Shown here in pieces: positions 1 to 8,859 of a stretch of DNA of 64,000 nucleotides. The notes beneath the pieces are model-generated. The model saw only the letters and a list, made by a program, of their open reading frames with translations. It did not search any database and had not been told where the DNA came from. Numbering within the stretch: position 1 is the first letter of the stretch; the number at the start of each line of letters is the position of its first letter. Made by a program: the position numbers and the translations under genes. Source of the stretch: Nocardia niwae NBRC 108934 = DSM 45340. GTDB taxonomy: Bacteria; Actinomycetota; Actinomycetes; Mycobacteriales; Mycobacteriaceae. The DNA is taken from the NCBI RefSeq assembly GCF_001613465.1, contig NZ_BDCK01000028.1, positions 45,514 through 109,513 on the forward strand. The letters run 5' to 3'.

Positions 1-534
1 CGCGGATTCGCCGCGCTCAGCCTGCGCGAGATCGCACGGTCGGCCGGCATCGTGCCGACGGCGTTCTACCGGCACTTCGCGTCGCTGGAGGACCTCGGCG
101 CCACTCTGGTCGACGACGGCGTCACCGCGCTGCGGCTGGCGCTGCGCGAGGTCCGCCGCAACGCGGAGGCGAGCCTGTCGGACACGGTGCGATTCGTGTT
201 CGCCCAGGTGGGCCCCAAACGCGAGCTGTTCGGCTTCCTCACCAGGGAGCGCCACGGCGGGTCCGCGGCGTTGCGCGCGGCGATCGCCAGGGAGATCCAG
301 CTGATCGTGCGCGAACTGGTCGCCGATCTGTCCCGGATCCGGGCCCTGGACTCCTGGACGCCGCGTGACCTGGAGATCGCCGCCGATCTCATGGTCACCA
401 CGGTGACCGACGGAATCGCCGCCTACGTGTCGGCCGCGCCCCGCGAACAGCAAGCGATCATCGACCGCACCGTGCAGCAGATGCGGTTGATCGCGCTCGG
501 TATGGGCGGCTGGCGGCCGCCCGGGCGGCGCTGA
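1..534 (+). CDS. TetR-family regulator, 5' end outside window
   Basis: The frame is open from base 1 and reads RGFAALSLREIARSAGIVPTAFYRHFASLEDL, the second half of a TetR helix-turn-helix with the typical xFYRHF recognition-helix ending, so the gene begins upstream of the window. The remainder is the variable all-helical ligand-binding domain, with no recognisable effector signature. It ends 19 bases before the convergent MFS transporter. Such proteins are usually dimeric repressors of neighbouring genes; the target here is not visible. A GTG at base 52 is internal to the HTH and is not a plausible start. Confidence 0.85.
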   Translation, partial: RGFAALSLREIARSAGIVPTAFYRHFASLEDLGATLVDDGVTALRLALREVRRNAEASLSDTVRFVFAQVGPKRELFGFLTRERHGGSAALRAAIAREIQLIVRELVADLSRIRALDSWTPRDLEIAADLMVTTVTDGIAAYVSAAPREQQAIIDRTVQQMRLIALGMGGWRPPGRR

Positions 535-553
535 CCCGGGCCACGCACGCATC

Positions 554-1912
554 TCAGTCCGCGGACCGGGGCTCCTCGGCGTCGTCGCGGGCGGCCGGGT
601 CCGGCGACCGCACCGGCAGCAGCACCGCGAGTCCCACCGCGAGCACGACCAGCAGGCCCGCGATGCCCGCGCGGTCGGCATCGAACAGCCAGACGAAGAC
701 GCCGAACAGGCTCGGCGCGAGGAAGGACACCGCGCGCCCGGTGGTCGTGTACAGGCCGAACAGCTGGCCCTCGCGGCCCGGCGGGGCGAGGCGGACGAGG
801 AACGAGCGCGCCGCCGCCTGTGCGGGTCCGACGAAAACGGTGAGCAGCAAGCCGAAGATCCAGAACATCGCCGGCCCGGATACCACGAGCAGCGCCAGCC
901 CGCACACCAGCATCGCGGCCAGCGACACCACGATGACGACCTTCGGCCCGGCCCGGTCGTCGAAACGCCCCGCGACGATCGCGCCCAGCGCCGCCACGAC
1001 ATTGGCCGCTATCCCGAACAGCAGGACATCGGAGTCGGCGATGCCGTAGACCCGCACGGCGAGCACGGCGCCGAAGGTGAACACTCCGGCCAAACCGTCC
1101 CGGAACACGGCGCTGGCGACGAGAAAGCCGACCGTGCGCCGGTCGGCGTGCCACAGCTCGCGCAGGTCGCGCCACAGCACCCGGTACGAACCGAGAAACC
1201 CGGCGCTCGCCGCGCCCGGATCGGCGCTGGTGCGCGGCAACTCCGGGACCGCGAACAGCACCGGCAGCGCGAAGGCGGCGAACCAGACGGCGGCCAGCAC
1301 GGCGACCAAGCGGATGTTGAGTCCCTGATCGGTGGGCACGCCGAGCAGCCCGCGATTGTCGCCCTCCCCCGCGATGAAGCCGAAGTAGCAGATGAGCAGC
1401 AGGAAGATGCCGCCGAAATAGCCCATGGCCCAGCCGAAGCCGGAGACCCGGCCGACCGTCCCCGGTGTCGAGACCTGCCGCAGCATCGCGTTGTAGGGCA
1501 CGTTGGCCAACTCGAAGCAGGCCGACGCGAACGCCAGCAGCACCAGACCGAGCCACAGGTCGCGATAGTCGTCGTGCACGAAGAACATCAGCGTCATCGC
1601 CGCGATGGTGAGCGCGGTCAGCGCGCCCAGGGAGCGTTTGCGCTTGGCGGACGCGTCGAAGCGCTGCCCGCTGACCGGCGCCGTCAACGCGACGATCAAG
1701 CCCGCCAGGCCCAAGGCCCACCCCAGCCAAGCACTGGCGGAGACCCCGCCGGGTAGGTCGTCGCCGACCTTGTCGGTGAGGTACACGGAGAACACGAAGG
1801 TGAGGATCACGGCGTTGAATGCCGAAGAGCCCCAGTCCCACAACCCCCATGCCACCACTTGCCCGCGCCCGGCGGCCTGCCCGACTGTCGCCCGGGCGTT
1901 CACCTCGGTCAT
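554..1912 (-). CDS. MFS transporter, UMF1/Atg22-like
   Basis: A 452-residue integral membrane protein with about 12 hydrophobic segments. The N-terminus (AWGLWDWGSSAFNAVILTF) resembles the UMF1/Atg22-like branch of the major facilitator superfamily, putative effluxers of small metabolites. The start was set at the ATG at 1912 (MTEVNARAT) instead of the longer frame to 1996, because the extra 28 residues are basic, unlike the family, and would run into the operator of the divergent PadR gene. The transported substrate cannot be told. The gene is divergent from padR, whose operator lies 78 bases upstream, so PadR control is plausible but inferred. Confidence 0.8.
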   Translation of the reverse strand: MTEVNARATVGQAAGRGQVVAWGLWDWGSSAFNAVILTFVFSVYLTDKVGDDLPGGVSASAWLGWALGLAGLIVALTAPVSGQRFDASAKRKRSLGALTALTIAAMTLMFFVHDDYRDLWLGLVLLAFASACFELANVPYNAMLRQVSTPGTVGRVSGFGWAMGYFGGIFLLLICYFGFIAGEGDNRGLLGVPTDQGLNIRLVAVLAAVWFAAFALPVLFAVPELPRTSADPGAASAGFLGSYRVLWRDLRELWHADRRTVGFLVASAVFRDGLAGVFTFGAVLAVRVYGIADSDVLLFGIAANVVAALGAIVAGRFDDRAGPKVVIVVSLAAMLVCGLALLVVSGPAMFWIFGLLLTVFVGPAQAAARSFLVRLAPPGREGQLFGLYTTTGRAVSFLAPSLFGVFVWLFDADRAGIAGLLVVLAVGLAVLLPVRSPDPAARDDAEEPRSAD

Positions 1913-1989
1913 GCCGCGCAGCTTAATGCGCGCGGCGGCCGCTGGGGCGGCGGATTTCGCGTCCGGCCGAGGGTGGTACGACGACCGGA

Positions 1990-2007
1990 TATGCACCTAG
2001 TTGCATA
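1990..2007. promoter_or_regulatory. Palindromic operator, probably for PadR
   Basis: TATGCA-CCTAGT-TGCATA, two perfect 6-base arms around a 6-base spacer, between the divergent MFS and PadR genes. It sits where the -35 of the PadR promoter would be (the -10 is at 2025-2030). PadR proteins commonly bind inverted repeats of the ATGCA/ATGT type and repress themselves. The assignment to this PadR is inferred from position. Confidence 0.6.
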
Positions 2008-2024
2008 GTACCGATTGTCACGGC

Positions 2025-2030
2025 TATCCT
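2025..2030 (+). promoter_or_regulatory. -10 element of leaderless padR-type gene
   Basis: TATCCT, then six bases, then the ATG at 2037. This spacing puts the transcription start on the initiation codon, and no ribosome-binding site is present. Confidence 0.55.
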
Positions 2031-2036
2031 CACCGC

Positions 2037-2594
2037 ATGGCACTCGAGCATGCGTTGCTGGTATCGCTGACCGAGCGCGCCGGCTCGGGATACGAGCTGG
2101 CGCGCCGCTTCGACAAGTCCATCGGCTACTTCTGGAGCGCGACCCACCAGCAGATCTATCGCGTCCTCAAACGCATGGAGGAGTCCGGCTGGGTGGACGG
2201 CGAGTCGGTGGTGCAGGAGGGCAGGCCGGACAAGAAGGTGTACTCGGTGAGCGAGGCAGGCCGCGCCGAACTCGCGCGCTGGATCGCCGCACCGAGCGAC
2301 TCGGGCACCCCGCGCAACGAACTCGCCGTGAAGATCCGCGCCGCCGCCTACGGAGACATCACCGCCCTGCGCGCCGAAGTGGCCCGCCATCGCGACCAGC
2401 ACGCCCAGCGGCTCGAGCTGTACCGGCACATCGAGAAACGTGACTTCCCCGCCCCCGACCGGCTCGGCGGGACGACCCTGCACCAATACCTCGTCCTGCG
2501 CGCGGGCATCCGCGTGGAGTCGGGGTTCGTCGAATGGTGCGACGAAGTTCTGCAAGCACTGCATCCGCGCGCCTCAGCCCCGCGCGCGGATTGA
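2037..2594 (+). CDS. PadR-family transcriptional regulator
   Basis: 185 residues. The N-terminal winged helix is typical of PadR (MALEHALLVSLTERAGSGYELARRFDKS, then the recognition region SATHQQIYRVLKRMEESGWV and the wing with VQEGRPDKKVYSVSEAGRAEL). The rest is the helical dimerisation domain of the virulence-activator AphA type. The ATG at 2037 was preferred over an upstream TTG at 2001 because it begins the conserved domain and follows a leaderless -10. The 2,4-dienoyl-CoA reductase follows after 21 bases and is probably cotranscribed, so this regulator may control it and the divergent transporter. The ligand is unknown. Confidence 0.88.
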   Translation: MALEHALLVSLTERAGSGYELARRFDKSIGYFWSATHQQIYRVLKRMEESGWVDGESVVQEGRPDKKVYSVSEAGRAELARWIAAPSDSGTPRNELAVKIRAAAYGDITALRAEVARHRDQHAQRLELYRHIEKRDFPAPDRLGGTTLHQYLVLRAGIRVESGFVEWCDEVLQALHPRASAPRAD

Positions 2595-2615
2595 CGGAGA
2601 AAGGCGACCTCACCC

Positions 2616-4646
2616 ATGAGCTCCTTCCCCCATTTGTTCGAGCCGCTCGATCTCGGCTCCACGACCTTGCGCAATCGAGTGGTGATGGGGTCGATGCACA
2701 CCGGGCTGGAGGACCGCGCCTGGGACACCAACAAACTGGCCGCCTACTTCGCCGAGCGCGCACGCGGCGGCGCGGGCCTGATCATCACCGGCGGCTACGC
2801 ACCCAACCGCGCGGGCTGGCTGCTTCCGTTCGGGGCCAAGCTGACCAACAAGACCGAGGCGTACCGGCATCGCACGATCACCAGAGCGGTGCACGCCCAC
2901 GGCGGCAAGATCGCCATCCAGATCCTGCACGCCGGTCGCTACTCCTACATGCCGGGCAGTGTGTCGGCGTCGTCGATCAAGGCGCCGATCAATCCGTTCC
3001 GGCCGCGCGCGCTGTCGGCCAAAGGCATCGAGCGCACGATCGATGATTACGCCCGCTGCGCGAAACTCGCCCAGTTCGCCGGATACGACGGCTGCGAGAT
3101 CATGGGCGGGGAAGGCTATTTCATCAACCAGTTCCTCGCGCCGCGCACCAACAAGCGCACCGACGCATGGGGCGGCTCACCGGAGAACCGGCGCCGGATC
3201 GCGGTGGAGATCGTGCGCCGCACTCGCGCCGCGGTCGGCCCGGACTTCATCATCGTGTTCCGGCTGTCCATGGCCGAACTGGTCGAGAAGGGGCAGACCT
3301 TCGACGAGATCGTCGCGCTGGCACAGGAACTCGAAGCCGCCGGAGTGGACATCCTGAATACCGACATCGGCTGGCACGAGGCCCGGGTGCCCACCATCGT
3401 GACCTCGGTGCCCCGCGCCGCCTTCGTCGAGTTCACCGCGAAGATCACCGCGCGGGTGGGCATCCCGGTCTGCGCGTCCAACCGGATCAACATGCCCGAG
3501 GTGGCCGAGGAGATCCTGACTCGCGGTGACGCTCAGCTCGTTTCGCTGGCCCGCCCGTTCCTGTCCGACCCCGAGTGGGTGAACAAGGCCGCGCAGGATC
3601 GCGCCGACGAGATCAACACCTGCATCGCCTGCAACCAGGCGTGCCTCGACCACGCCTTCCAGCACAAGACCGTGTCGTGCCTGCTCAACCCGCGCGCCGG
3701 ACACGAGACCGAACTGAAGCTGCTTCCGACGCGCCGCGGCAAGCGCATCGCGGTCGTCGGCGCCGGACCGGCCGGGCTGTCGGCGGCGGTGAACCTCGCA
3801 GAACGCGGACACCGGGTCGACCTGTACGAGGCCGACGACAAGATCGGCGGCCAGTTCGACATCGCTCGCCGCATCCCGGGCAAGGAGGAATTCAGCGAGT
3901 CGATTCGCTACTACAACCGGATGCTCGAGCGCACCGGCGTCACCGTGCACCTGAACAAGCGGGTCGGCGCCGACGAACTCATCGCGGGAGGCTACGACGA
4001 GGTGGTGCTGGCCACCGGTGTGCAGCCACGCATCCCCGACATCCCCGGTATCGACCACCCCATGGTGCTGTCCTACGCCGAGCTGGTCCGGGAGGAGAAG
4101 CCGGTCGGCAAGCGCGTCGCGGTGATCGGCGCGGGCGGCATCGGCTACGACGTCAGCGAATTCCTCACTGTGGAAGGCCATCCGGCGCTCAAGCTGGACG
4201 AGTGGAAGGAAGAGTGGGGCGTCACCTCCGACGACGAGCAGGTCCGCGGGCAGCTCACCGCGCCGCGCCCCGCACCCGCGGCGCGTGAAGTCGTTCTGCT
4301 GCAACGCAAGACGACTCCGTTCGGCAAGGATCTGGGCAAGACCTCCGGCTGGGTGCACCGCGCCGCGCTGAAAGCCAAGGGCGTCGAGCAGCTCGGCGGC
4401 GTCAACTACGAGCGCATCGACGACAACGGCTTGCACATCAGCTTCGGCGAGAAGCGGCAACGGCCCCAGCTGATCCCGGTCGACAACATCGTCGTCTGCG
4501 CAGGCCAGGAATCCGTGCGCGACCTGGAGGCCCCGCTGCGCGCCGCGGGAGTCAGCCTGCATCTCATCGGCGGCGCCGAACTCGCCGCCGAACTGGACGC
4601 CAAAAGGGCCATCGACCAGGGCACCCGGCTCGCCGCACGGCTGTGA
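2616..4646 (+). CDS. fadH: NADPH-dependent 2,4-dienoyl-CoA reductase (FadH-like)
   Basis: 676 residues with the FadH architecture: an N-terminal old-yellow-enzyme TIM barrel (FMN), a Cys cluster CIACNQACLD (Cys336, 339, 343) plus Cys355 that binds [4Fe-4S], then a FAD/NAD(P) two-Rossmann module (RIAVVGAGPAGLSAA near residue 377 and RVAVIGAGGIGYD). FadH reduces 2,4-dienoyl-CoA during beta-oxidation of unsaturated acids with even-position double bonds. All cofactor motifs look intact. The ribosome-binding site GGAGAAAGG precedes the ATG, and a hairpin follows the stop. Related fused flavoenzymes (trimethylamine dehydrogenase type) share the layout, so the substrate is inferred. Confidence 0.85.
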   Translation: MSSFPHLFEPLDLGSTTLRNRVVMGSMHTGLEDRAWDTNKLAAYFAERARGGAGLIITGGYAPNRAGWLLPFGAKLTNKTEAYRHRTITRAVHAHGGKIAIQILHAGRYSYMPGSVSASSIKAPINPFRPRALSAKGIERTIDDYARCAKLAQFAGYDGCEIMGGEGYFINQFLAPRTNKRTDAWGGSPENRRRIAVEIVRRTRAAVGPDFIIVFRLSMAELVEKGQTFDEIVALAQELEAAGVDILNTDIGWHEARVPTIVTSVPRAAFVEFTAKITARVGIPVCASNRINMPEVAEEILTRGDAQLVSLARPFLSDPEWVNKAAQDRADEINTCIACNQACLDHAFQHKTVSCLLNPRAGHETELKLLPTRRGKRIAVVGAGPAGLSAAVNLAERGHRVDLYEADDKIGGQFDIARRIPGKEEFSESIRYYNRMLERTGVTVHLNKRVGADELIAGGYDEVVLATGVQPRIPDIPGIDHPMVLSYAELVREEKPVGKRVAVIGAGGIGYDVSEFLTVEGHPALKLDEWKEEWGVTSDDEQVRGQLTAPRPAPAAREVVLLQRKTTPFGKDLGKTSGWVHRAALKAKGVEQLGGVNYERIDDNGLHISFGEKRQRPQLIPVDNIVVCAGQESVRDLEAPLRAAGVSLHLIGGAELAAELDAKRAIDQGTRLAARL

Positions 4647-4653
4647 TCGGGCA

Positions 4654-4678
4654 GCGGCCGGGTTCCACGCCCGGCCGC
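4654..4678 (+). terminator. Hairpin terminator after fadH
   Basis: GCGGCCGGG - TTCCACG - CCCGGCCGC, a perfect 9-bp GC stem with a 7-base loop starting 7 bases after the stop. There is no T tract, as is common in actinobacteria. Confidence 0.55.
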
Positions 4679-4739
4679 CGTTGCCGCGACGCGAGGACCT
4701 CGCCGGGGATCGTGCGGCGGACCACCGCCCGGGATCGCC

Positions 4740-4745
4740 TAGGCT
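4740..4745 (+). promoter_or_regulatory. -10 element of leaderless cmrA
   Basis: TAGGCT, seven bases, then the GTG at 4753. This supports the GTG over an upstream in-frame ATG at 4681. Confidence 0.55.
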
Positions 4746-4752
4746 GCACCGG

Positions 4753-5556
4753 GTGAGCCTGCCCTCCCCCACCTCCGAGAACCGCGCGGTCGTCACCGGG
4801 GCCTCCTCCGGCATCGGCACCGCGCTCGCCGCCGAACTCGCCGCCCGCGGCTACTCGCTGATCCTGGTCGCCCGCCGCGAGGAGCTGCTCACCGAGCTCG
4901 CGCAGCGGTTGACCCTGGCCCACGGCATCACCGCCGAGGTGCGGCCGGTCGACCTGGCCGACCGCGAGCAGCGCGGTGTGCTGGTGGACGAACTGGCGAG
5001 CCGCGACATCGCCCTGCTGTGCAACAACGCGGGCATCGCGACCTTCGGCGCGGTCGCGGAACTCGACCCGGCCTACGAACGCGCGCAGATGGAACTCAAT
5101 GCCGTCGCCGTGCACGATCTGACCCTGGCCGTGCTGCCCGGCATGCTCGCCCGGCGCGGCGGAGGCATCCTGATCAGCGGGTCGGCCGCGGGCAACATGC
5201 CGATCCCGAACAACGCCACCTACGCCGCGAGCAAGGCGTTCGCCAACACCTTCTCCGAATCGCTGCGCGGCGAGCTGAAGGGCTCCGGCGTGCACGTCAC
5301 GCTGTTGGCGCCCGGGCCGGTCCGCACCGAGATCCCGGATCCCGCCGAAGCCTCGATCGTCGACCGGATGGTGCCCGACTTCATGTGGGTGTCCTCGGAA
5401 TACACCGCCAAGGTGTCCATCGACGCGCTCGCCCGCAACAAGATGCGCGTGGTCCCCGGCCTGATCAGCAAGGGAATGAGCGTGGCGGGGCAATACGGCC
5501 CGCGCGCGGTCACCGCTCCCATCGCGGGTGCGTTCTACAAGAAGCTCGGCAACTGA
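4753..5556 (+). CDS. cmrA: Short-chain dehydrogenase, CmrA-type mycolate reductase
   Basis: 267 residues from the leaderless GTG. Classical SDR motifs are present: cofactor loop TGASSGIG near residue 15, CNNAG, the catalytic Ser in ISGSAAGN, YAASK and APGPVRTE. Characteristic stretches (NAVAVHDLTLAVLPGM, NKMRVVPGLISKGMS, the GAFYKKLG end) match my memory of Rv2509/CmrA, which reduces the 3-keto group of newly condensed mycolic acid precursors. Its position next to the HerA-like ATPase and orn is the same as in M. tuberculosis. The family call is secure; the mycolate role rests on remembered similarity and synteny. Confidence 0.82.
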   Translation: MSLPSPTSENRAVVTGASSGIGTALAAELAARGYSLILVARREELLTELAQRLTLAHGITAEVRPVDLADREQRGVLVDELASRDIALLCNNAGIATFGAVAELDPAYERAQMELNAVAVHDLTLAVLPGMLARRGGGILISGSAAGNMPIPNNATYAASKAFANTFSESLRGELKGSGVHVTLLAPGPVRTEIPDPAEASIVDRMVPDFMWVSSEYTAKVSIDALARNKMRVVPGLISKGMSVAGQYGPRAVTAPIAGAFYKKLGN

Positions 5557-5685
5557 GCGTCAGCGACCCGTCGAGAGAGATCACGCTGCTGCCGGCTCTC
5601 GCCACGAAGCCGCAGAGCTGGTCCGCCGGGAGACGACCGCCGACCTGCTCGCCCGCGAAGGTCGGCTGACCGCGCGCGCCGCCGC

Positions 5686-7377
5686 TCAGCGACGCCTGGT
5701 GCCGAACAGGCTGCGGGTGATCTGCCGACCGGCCGCGGTGGCGGCCGAACGCAGGAAGCTGCGCACCGCCGGATTGTTCATGATCCGCTCGGCCGCGGAC
5801 TCCTCTTCCACCTGGGTGGCGGCACGGCCCGGTACGGGTGCGGGCTCCTGCGGCGCCGCCGCGGCCATCTTCGCGGCGAGCAGTTCGTAGGCCGACTCCC
5901 GGTCGATGGTCCGGGCGTACTTCGAGGCCAGCGAGCTGGACAGGGCCCGCGAGCGGATCGCGTCCGCGCCGATGTCGTCCATCAGCGACCGGGGCGGCCG
6001 CAGCCTGGTCCAGGCCACCGGCGTCGGCGCGCCCTGCTCGGAGAGCACGGTCACGATCGCCTCGCCGGTGCCGAGCGAGGTCAGCGCCTGCTCCAAGTCG
6101 TACACGCCGGTCCTGGGATAGGTGCGAACGGTCTTGGCCAACGCCTTCTGGTCGTCCGGGGTGAACGCGCGCAGTGCGTGCTGGATGCGCGCGCCGAGCT
6201 GGGAGAGCACCGGATTCGGGATGTCGGTGGGCAACTGGGTGCAGAAGAACACGCCCACCCCCTTGGACCGGATCAGTTTGACGGTCTGCTCCACCTGATC
6301 CAGGAACGCCTTCGAAGCGTCGGAGAACAGCAGGTGGGCTTCATCGAAGAGGAAGACAAGCACGGGCTCGTCTGCGTCGCCGACCTCCGGCAACGTCTGG
6401 AACAGCTCGGCCAGCACCCACATCAGGAAGGTCGAGAACATCACCGGCCGCGCCGCCCGAGCGCCCAGCTCGAAGAGCGTGATCACCCCTTTCCCGTCCA
6501 CGACCCGCACCAAGTCGGCCGGGTCGAGTTCGGGCTCGCCGAAGAACGTGTCGCCGCCGTCGGCCTCCAGATTCACCAGCGCGCGCAGGATCACCCCGGC
6601 GGTGGCCGCGGAGACGCCGCCGATGCCCTTCAGGTCGTCCTTGCCCTCGGGACTGGTCAGATGCGTGATCACGGCGCGCAGGTCCTTCAGGTCCAGCAGC
6701 GCGAGCCCGTTGCGGTCGGCCCAGTGGAAGATCAAGCCGAGGGTGGACTCCTGCGTCTCGTTCAGCTCCAGCACCTTGCTCAGCAGCACCGGGCCGAAGG
6801 AGCTGATCGTCGCGCGGATCGGAAGCCCCGTCCCGGTGGTGCCCAGCGAGACGAACTCGGTCGGGAACCCGGTCGGGGCCCAGTCCGATGCACCGGTCTC
6901 CGCGATGCGCGCGGCGAGTGTCTCGTCCGACCGCCCCGGCTCGGCCAGACCCGACAGGTCACCTTTGATGTCGGCCAGCACCACCGGGACCCCGGCGCCG
7001 GACAGCTGCTCCGCGATGCCCTGGAGGGTTTTCGTCTTCCCCGTGCCGGTTGCCCCGGCGATCAGACCGTGCCGGTTCATCATCCGCAGGGGAATGCGCA
7101 CGCGCGCACCAGGGTCCACCGTCCCATCGACCACGACGGTGCCCAGTTCCAGGGCAGCGCCCTCGAAGGCGTACCCCCTGGCGATCTGCTGAGCGGCGGA
7201 CGCCCCTTCCGCCTCGACGGACGGGGCGGCTCGTCCCGCCGAACCGGCTCCGGTCGCGGTCTGCTCGGCCAGCTCGCGTTCCGCGGCCTCCGCGGCCGCG
7301 GCCGCTTCCGCCGCGATCCGCGCCGCCTCGTCGGCCGCCTTGCGCGCCGCGGCCGCCTTCTCCTGCGGGGTGGTCAT
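5686..7377 (-). CDS. HerA/DUF853-type ATPase (YjgR-like)
   Basis: 563 residues. An Ala/Glu-rich helical N-terminus (residues 1-65, probably coiled coil) precedes a P-loop ATPase with Walker A GATGTGKT at 108-115 and Walker B FLFDEAHLLF (DEAH at 345-348), plus the IRSKGVGVFFCTQ and IPNPVLSQLGARIQHALRAF stretches typical of the HerA-like DUF853 family. HerA proteins are hexameric DNA translocases, but the bacterial DUF853 branch has no well-established role. It is divergent from orn and convergent with cmrA, as in mycobacteria. It ends in a basic tail (SLFGTRRR). Confidence 0.87.
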   Translation of the reverse strand: MTTPQEKAAAARKAADEAARIAAEAAAAAEAAERELAEQTATGAGSAGRAAPSVEAEGASAAQQIARGYAFEGAALELGTVVVDGTVDPGARVRIPLRMMNRHGLIAGATGTGKTKTLQGIAEQLSGAGVPVVLADIKGDLSGLAEPGRSDETLAARIAETGASDWAPTGFPTEFVSLGTTGTGLPIRATISSFGPVLLSKVLELNETQESTLGLIFHWADRNGLALLDLKDLRAVITHLTSPEGKDDLKGIGGVSAATAGVILRALVNLEADGGDTFFGEPELDPADLVRVVDGKGVITLFELGARAARPVMFSTFLMWVLAELFQTLPEVGDADEPVLVFLFDEAHLLFSDASKAFLDQVEQTVKLIRSKGVGVFFCTQLPTDIPNPVLSQLGARIQHALRAFTPDDQKALAKTVRTYPRTGVYDLEQALTSLGTGEAIVTVLSEQGAPTPVAWTRLRPPRSLMDDIGADAIRSRALSSSLASKYARTIDRESAYELLAAKMAAAAPQEPAPVPGRAATQVEEESAAERIMNNPAVRSFLRSAATAAGRQITRSLFGTRRR

Positions 7378-7550
7378 CGCGCGTCCTCCGTCCTGACCCT
7401 GCCGGAACTGTGTTACGCGGCGTTTGCTGCTGCACCGAAAACGCCGGGTGCCGCTCAGGAAGAACTGTATCCGCGCCGGTCGACTTCGGGGACAGATCAG
7501 CTGCTACACGGTTGCCGCGCCGTACCGCATGCCCCGGGCCCGCGCCCGGC

Positions 7551-7556
7551 TAATGT
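7551..7556 (+). promoter_or_regulatory. -10 element of leaderless orn
   Basis: TAATGT, seven bases, then the GTG at 7564 with no ribosome-binding site. Confidence 0.55.
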
Positions 7557-7563
7557 TGCACGG

Positions 7564-8217
7564 GTGTCCGACAAATACATGGTGTGGATGGATTGCGAGA
7601 TGACCGGCTTGCGCTTGGACAGCGACAAGCTGATCGAGGTGGCCGCACTCGTGACCGACAGCGATCTCAACATCCTCGGCGAGGGCGTGGACATCGTCAT
7701 CCACGCCGATGACGATGCGCTGGCCGCGATGCCCGCGGTGGTCGCCGAGATGCACGCGCGCTCCGGGCTGACCGACGAGGTCCGCCGCTCCACCGTCACC
7801 CTCGAAGAGGCCGAGCAGCGCGTGCTCGACTACATCCGCCAGTACATCCCCACCCCGCGCACCGTGCCCCTGGCCGGTAACTCGATCGCCACCGACCGCG
7901 GTTTCATCGCCAGGGACATGCCCCTGCTCGATGCCCACCTGCACTACCGGATGGTCGACGTGAGTTCGATCAAGGAACTGTGCCGCCGCTGGTACCCGCG
8001 CATCTACTTCGGCCAGCCGGAGAAAGGCCTGAGCCATCGCGCGCTCGCCGACATCCAGGAGTCCATCCGGGAACTGGAGTACTACCGGCGGACCGCGTTC
8101 GTCGCGCCGCCGGGCCCCTCCACCACCGAAATCGCCGCGGTCGCCGCCGAGATCTCCGAGGGGGCCGCGGAGCGCACCGAATCGGCGCAGGTCAACGGCT
8201 CGCCTGACGCCGATTAG
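7564..8217 (+). CDS. orn: Oligoribonuclease
   Basis: 217 residues from the GTG (VSDKYMVWMDCEMTGL). A 3'-5' exoribonuclease of the DEDDh family that finishes RNA decay by degrading two- to five-base oligoribonucleotides (including pGpG). Visible motifs are exo I DCEMTG, the exo II region PLAGNSIATDRGFIARDMP, and exo III with the active-site His in LSHRALADIQES. The last 35 or so residues form an extra acidic tail beyond the E. coli length. A longer in-frame ORF extends far upstream but is only the shadow of the divergent ATPase gene. tRNA-His follows. Confidence 0.95.
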   Translation: MSDKYMVWMDCEMTGLRLDSDKLIEVAALVTDSDLNILGEGVDIVIHADDDALAAMPAVVAEMHARSGLTDEVRRSTVTLEEAEQRVLDYIRQYIPTPRTVPLAGNSIATDRGFIARDMPLLDAHLHYRMVDVSSIKELCRRWYPRIYFGQPEKGLSHRALADIQESIRELEYYRRTAFVAPPGPSTTEIAAVAAEISEGAAERTESAQVNGSPDAD

Positions 8218-8270
8218 GGCGTGGGCGGGTTGACACGCTAATATCTAGCCCGCCGGTTCTTACCGGCAAT

Positions 8271-8347
8271 GGTGAGCGTAGTTCAGTTGGTAGAGCACCA
8301 GGTTGTGATCCTGGCTGTCGCGGGTTCGAGTCCCGTCGCTCACCCCA
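8271..8347 (+). tRNA. tRNA-His (GTG)
   Basis: Acceptor stem GTGAGCG (8272-8278) pairs with CGCTCAC (8337-8343). The anticodon stem CCAGG/CCTGG encloses loop TTGTGAT with anticodon GTG at 8305-8307. An extra G at 8271 can pair with the discriminator C at 8344, the G-1:C73 identity pair of bacterial tRNA-His. CCA is encoded. Confidence 0.97.
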
Positions 8348-8350
8348 AGG

Positions 8351-8391
8351 GCCCGGGTGGCTCCGAGAGATCGGAGTCACCCGGGCTTTTT
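8351..8391 (+). terminator. Intrinsic terminator after tRNA-His
   Basis: A 16-bp near-perfect stem, GCCCGGGTGGCTCCGA and its complement (one G:T position), around loop GAGA, followed by TTTTT. It starts four bases after the tRNA CCA end. Confidence 0.9.
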
Positions 8392-8541
8392 CATTGCGCC
8401 TCAATCTCTTTGCCGATTTCGCGTCACCGAAATGTGAAACGAATACCCTCCAGAATCCGCCCCACCTCCGTAGACTGCGGTGCACAGGGGACGGCGTCGC
8501 TGGGGCGCTCTCCCGGTTCGACCAGAAAGACACACCTCGTG

Positions 8542-8793
8542 ATGCGTTCCGCGGTTATCGCAGCCTTCGTCGGCGCCACCCTGCTCACCGGATCCAGCGG
8601 AACCGCCGTCGCGGGCATCGGACTTCCCCCGCTGCCCGAATCCGGTTCGGCGTCGAGCGGCTCCGCGGGCGGCCTGGCCACCACCGGATCCGCCGGCACC
8701 GGTTCGGCGGGCAGCAAGCTGTTGTGCGCCGCCACGGGCAGCGCGATCGCGATCCTGGGTGACGCCCAGTTGGGCTGCAACATGCTGCCCTGA
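8542..8793 (+). CDS. Small secreted Gly/Ser/Ala-rich protein
   Basis: 83 residues. MRSAVIAAFVGATLLTGSSGTAVAG looks like a Sec signal peptide with cleavage near AVA-G. The mature part has a low-complexity linker of TGSAGTGSAG-type repeats (about residues 36-60), then a short end with two cysteines (LLCAATG and LGCNML) that could form a disulfide. No family recognised. The linker is the same type as in the excalibur-domain protein at 14508-14804. The start could also be the GTG three bases earlier. Exported; function unknown. Confidence 0.7.
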   Translation: MRSAVIAAFVGATLLTGSSGTAVAGIGLPPLPESGSASSGSAGGLATTGSAGTGSAGSKLLCAATGSAIAILGDAQLGCNMLP

Positions 8794-8802
8794 CGCCCCC
8801 GA

Positions 8803-8849
8803 AACGCCGAACGGGCCACCGGATGCGATCCGGTGGCCCGTTCGGCGTT
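8803..8849. terminator. Bidirectional hairpin between convergent genes
   Basis: A 21-bp perfect inverted repeat (8803-8823 and 8829-8849, loop TGCGA) lies exactly between the two convergent genes and would serve both. Confidence 0.8.
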
Positions 8850-8859
8850 CGGCTTCGGC

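Noticed and set aside
6178..7563. Long N-terminal extension of orn frame
   Set aside because: It is the complement of the HerA-like gene; Orn begins at the leaderless GTG 7564 with its conserved VSDKYMVWMDCEMTG start.
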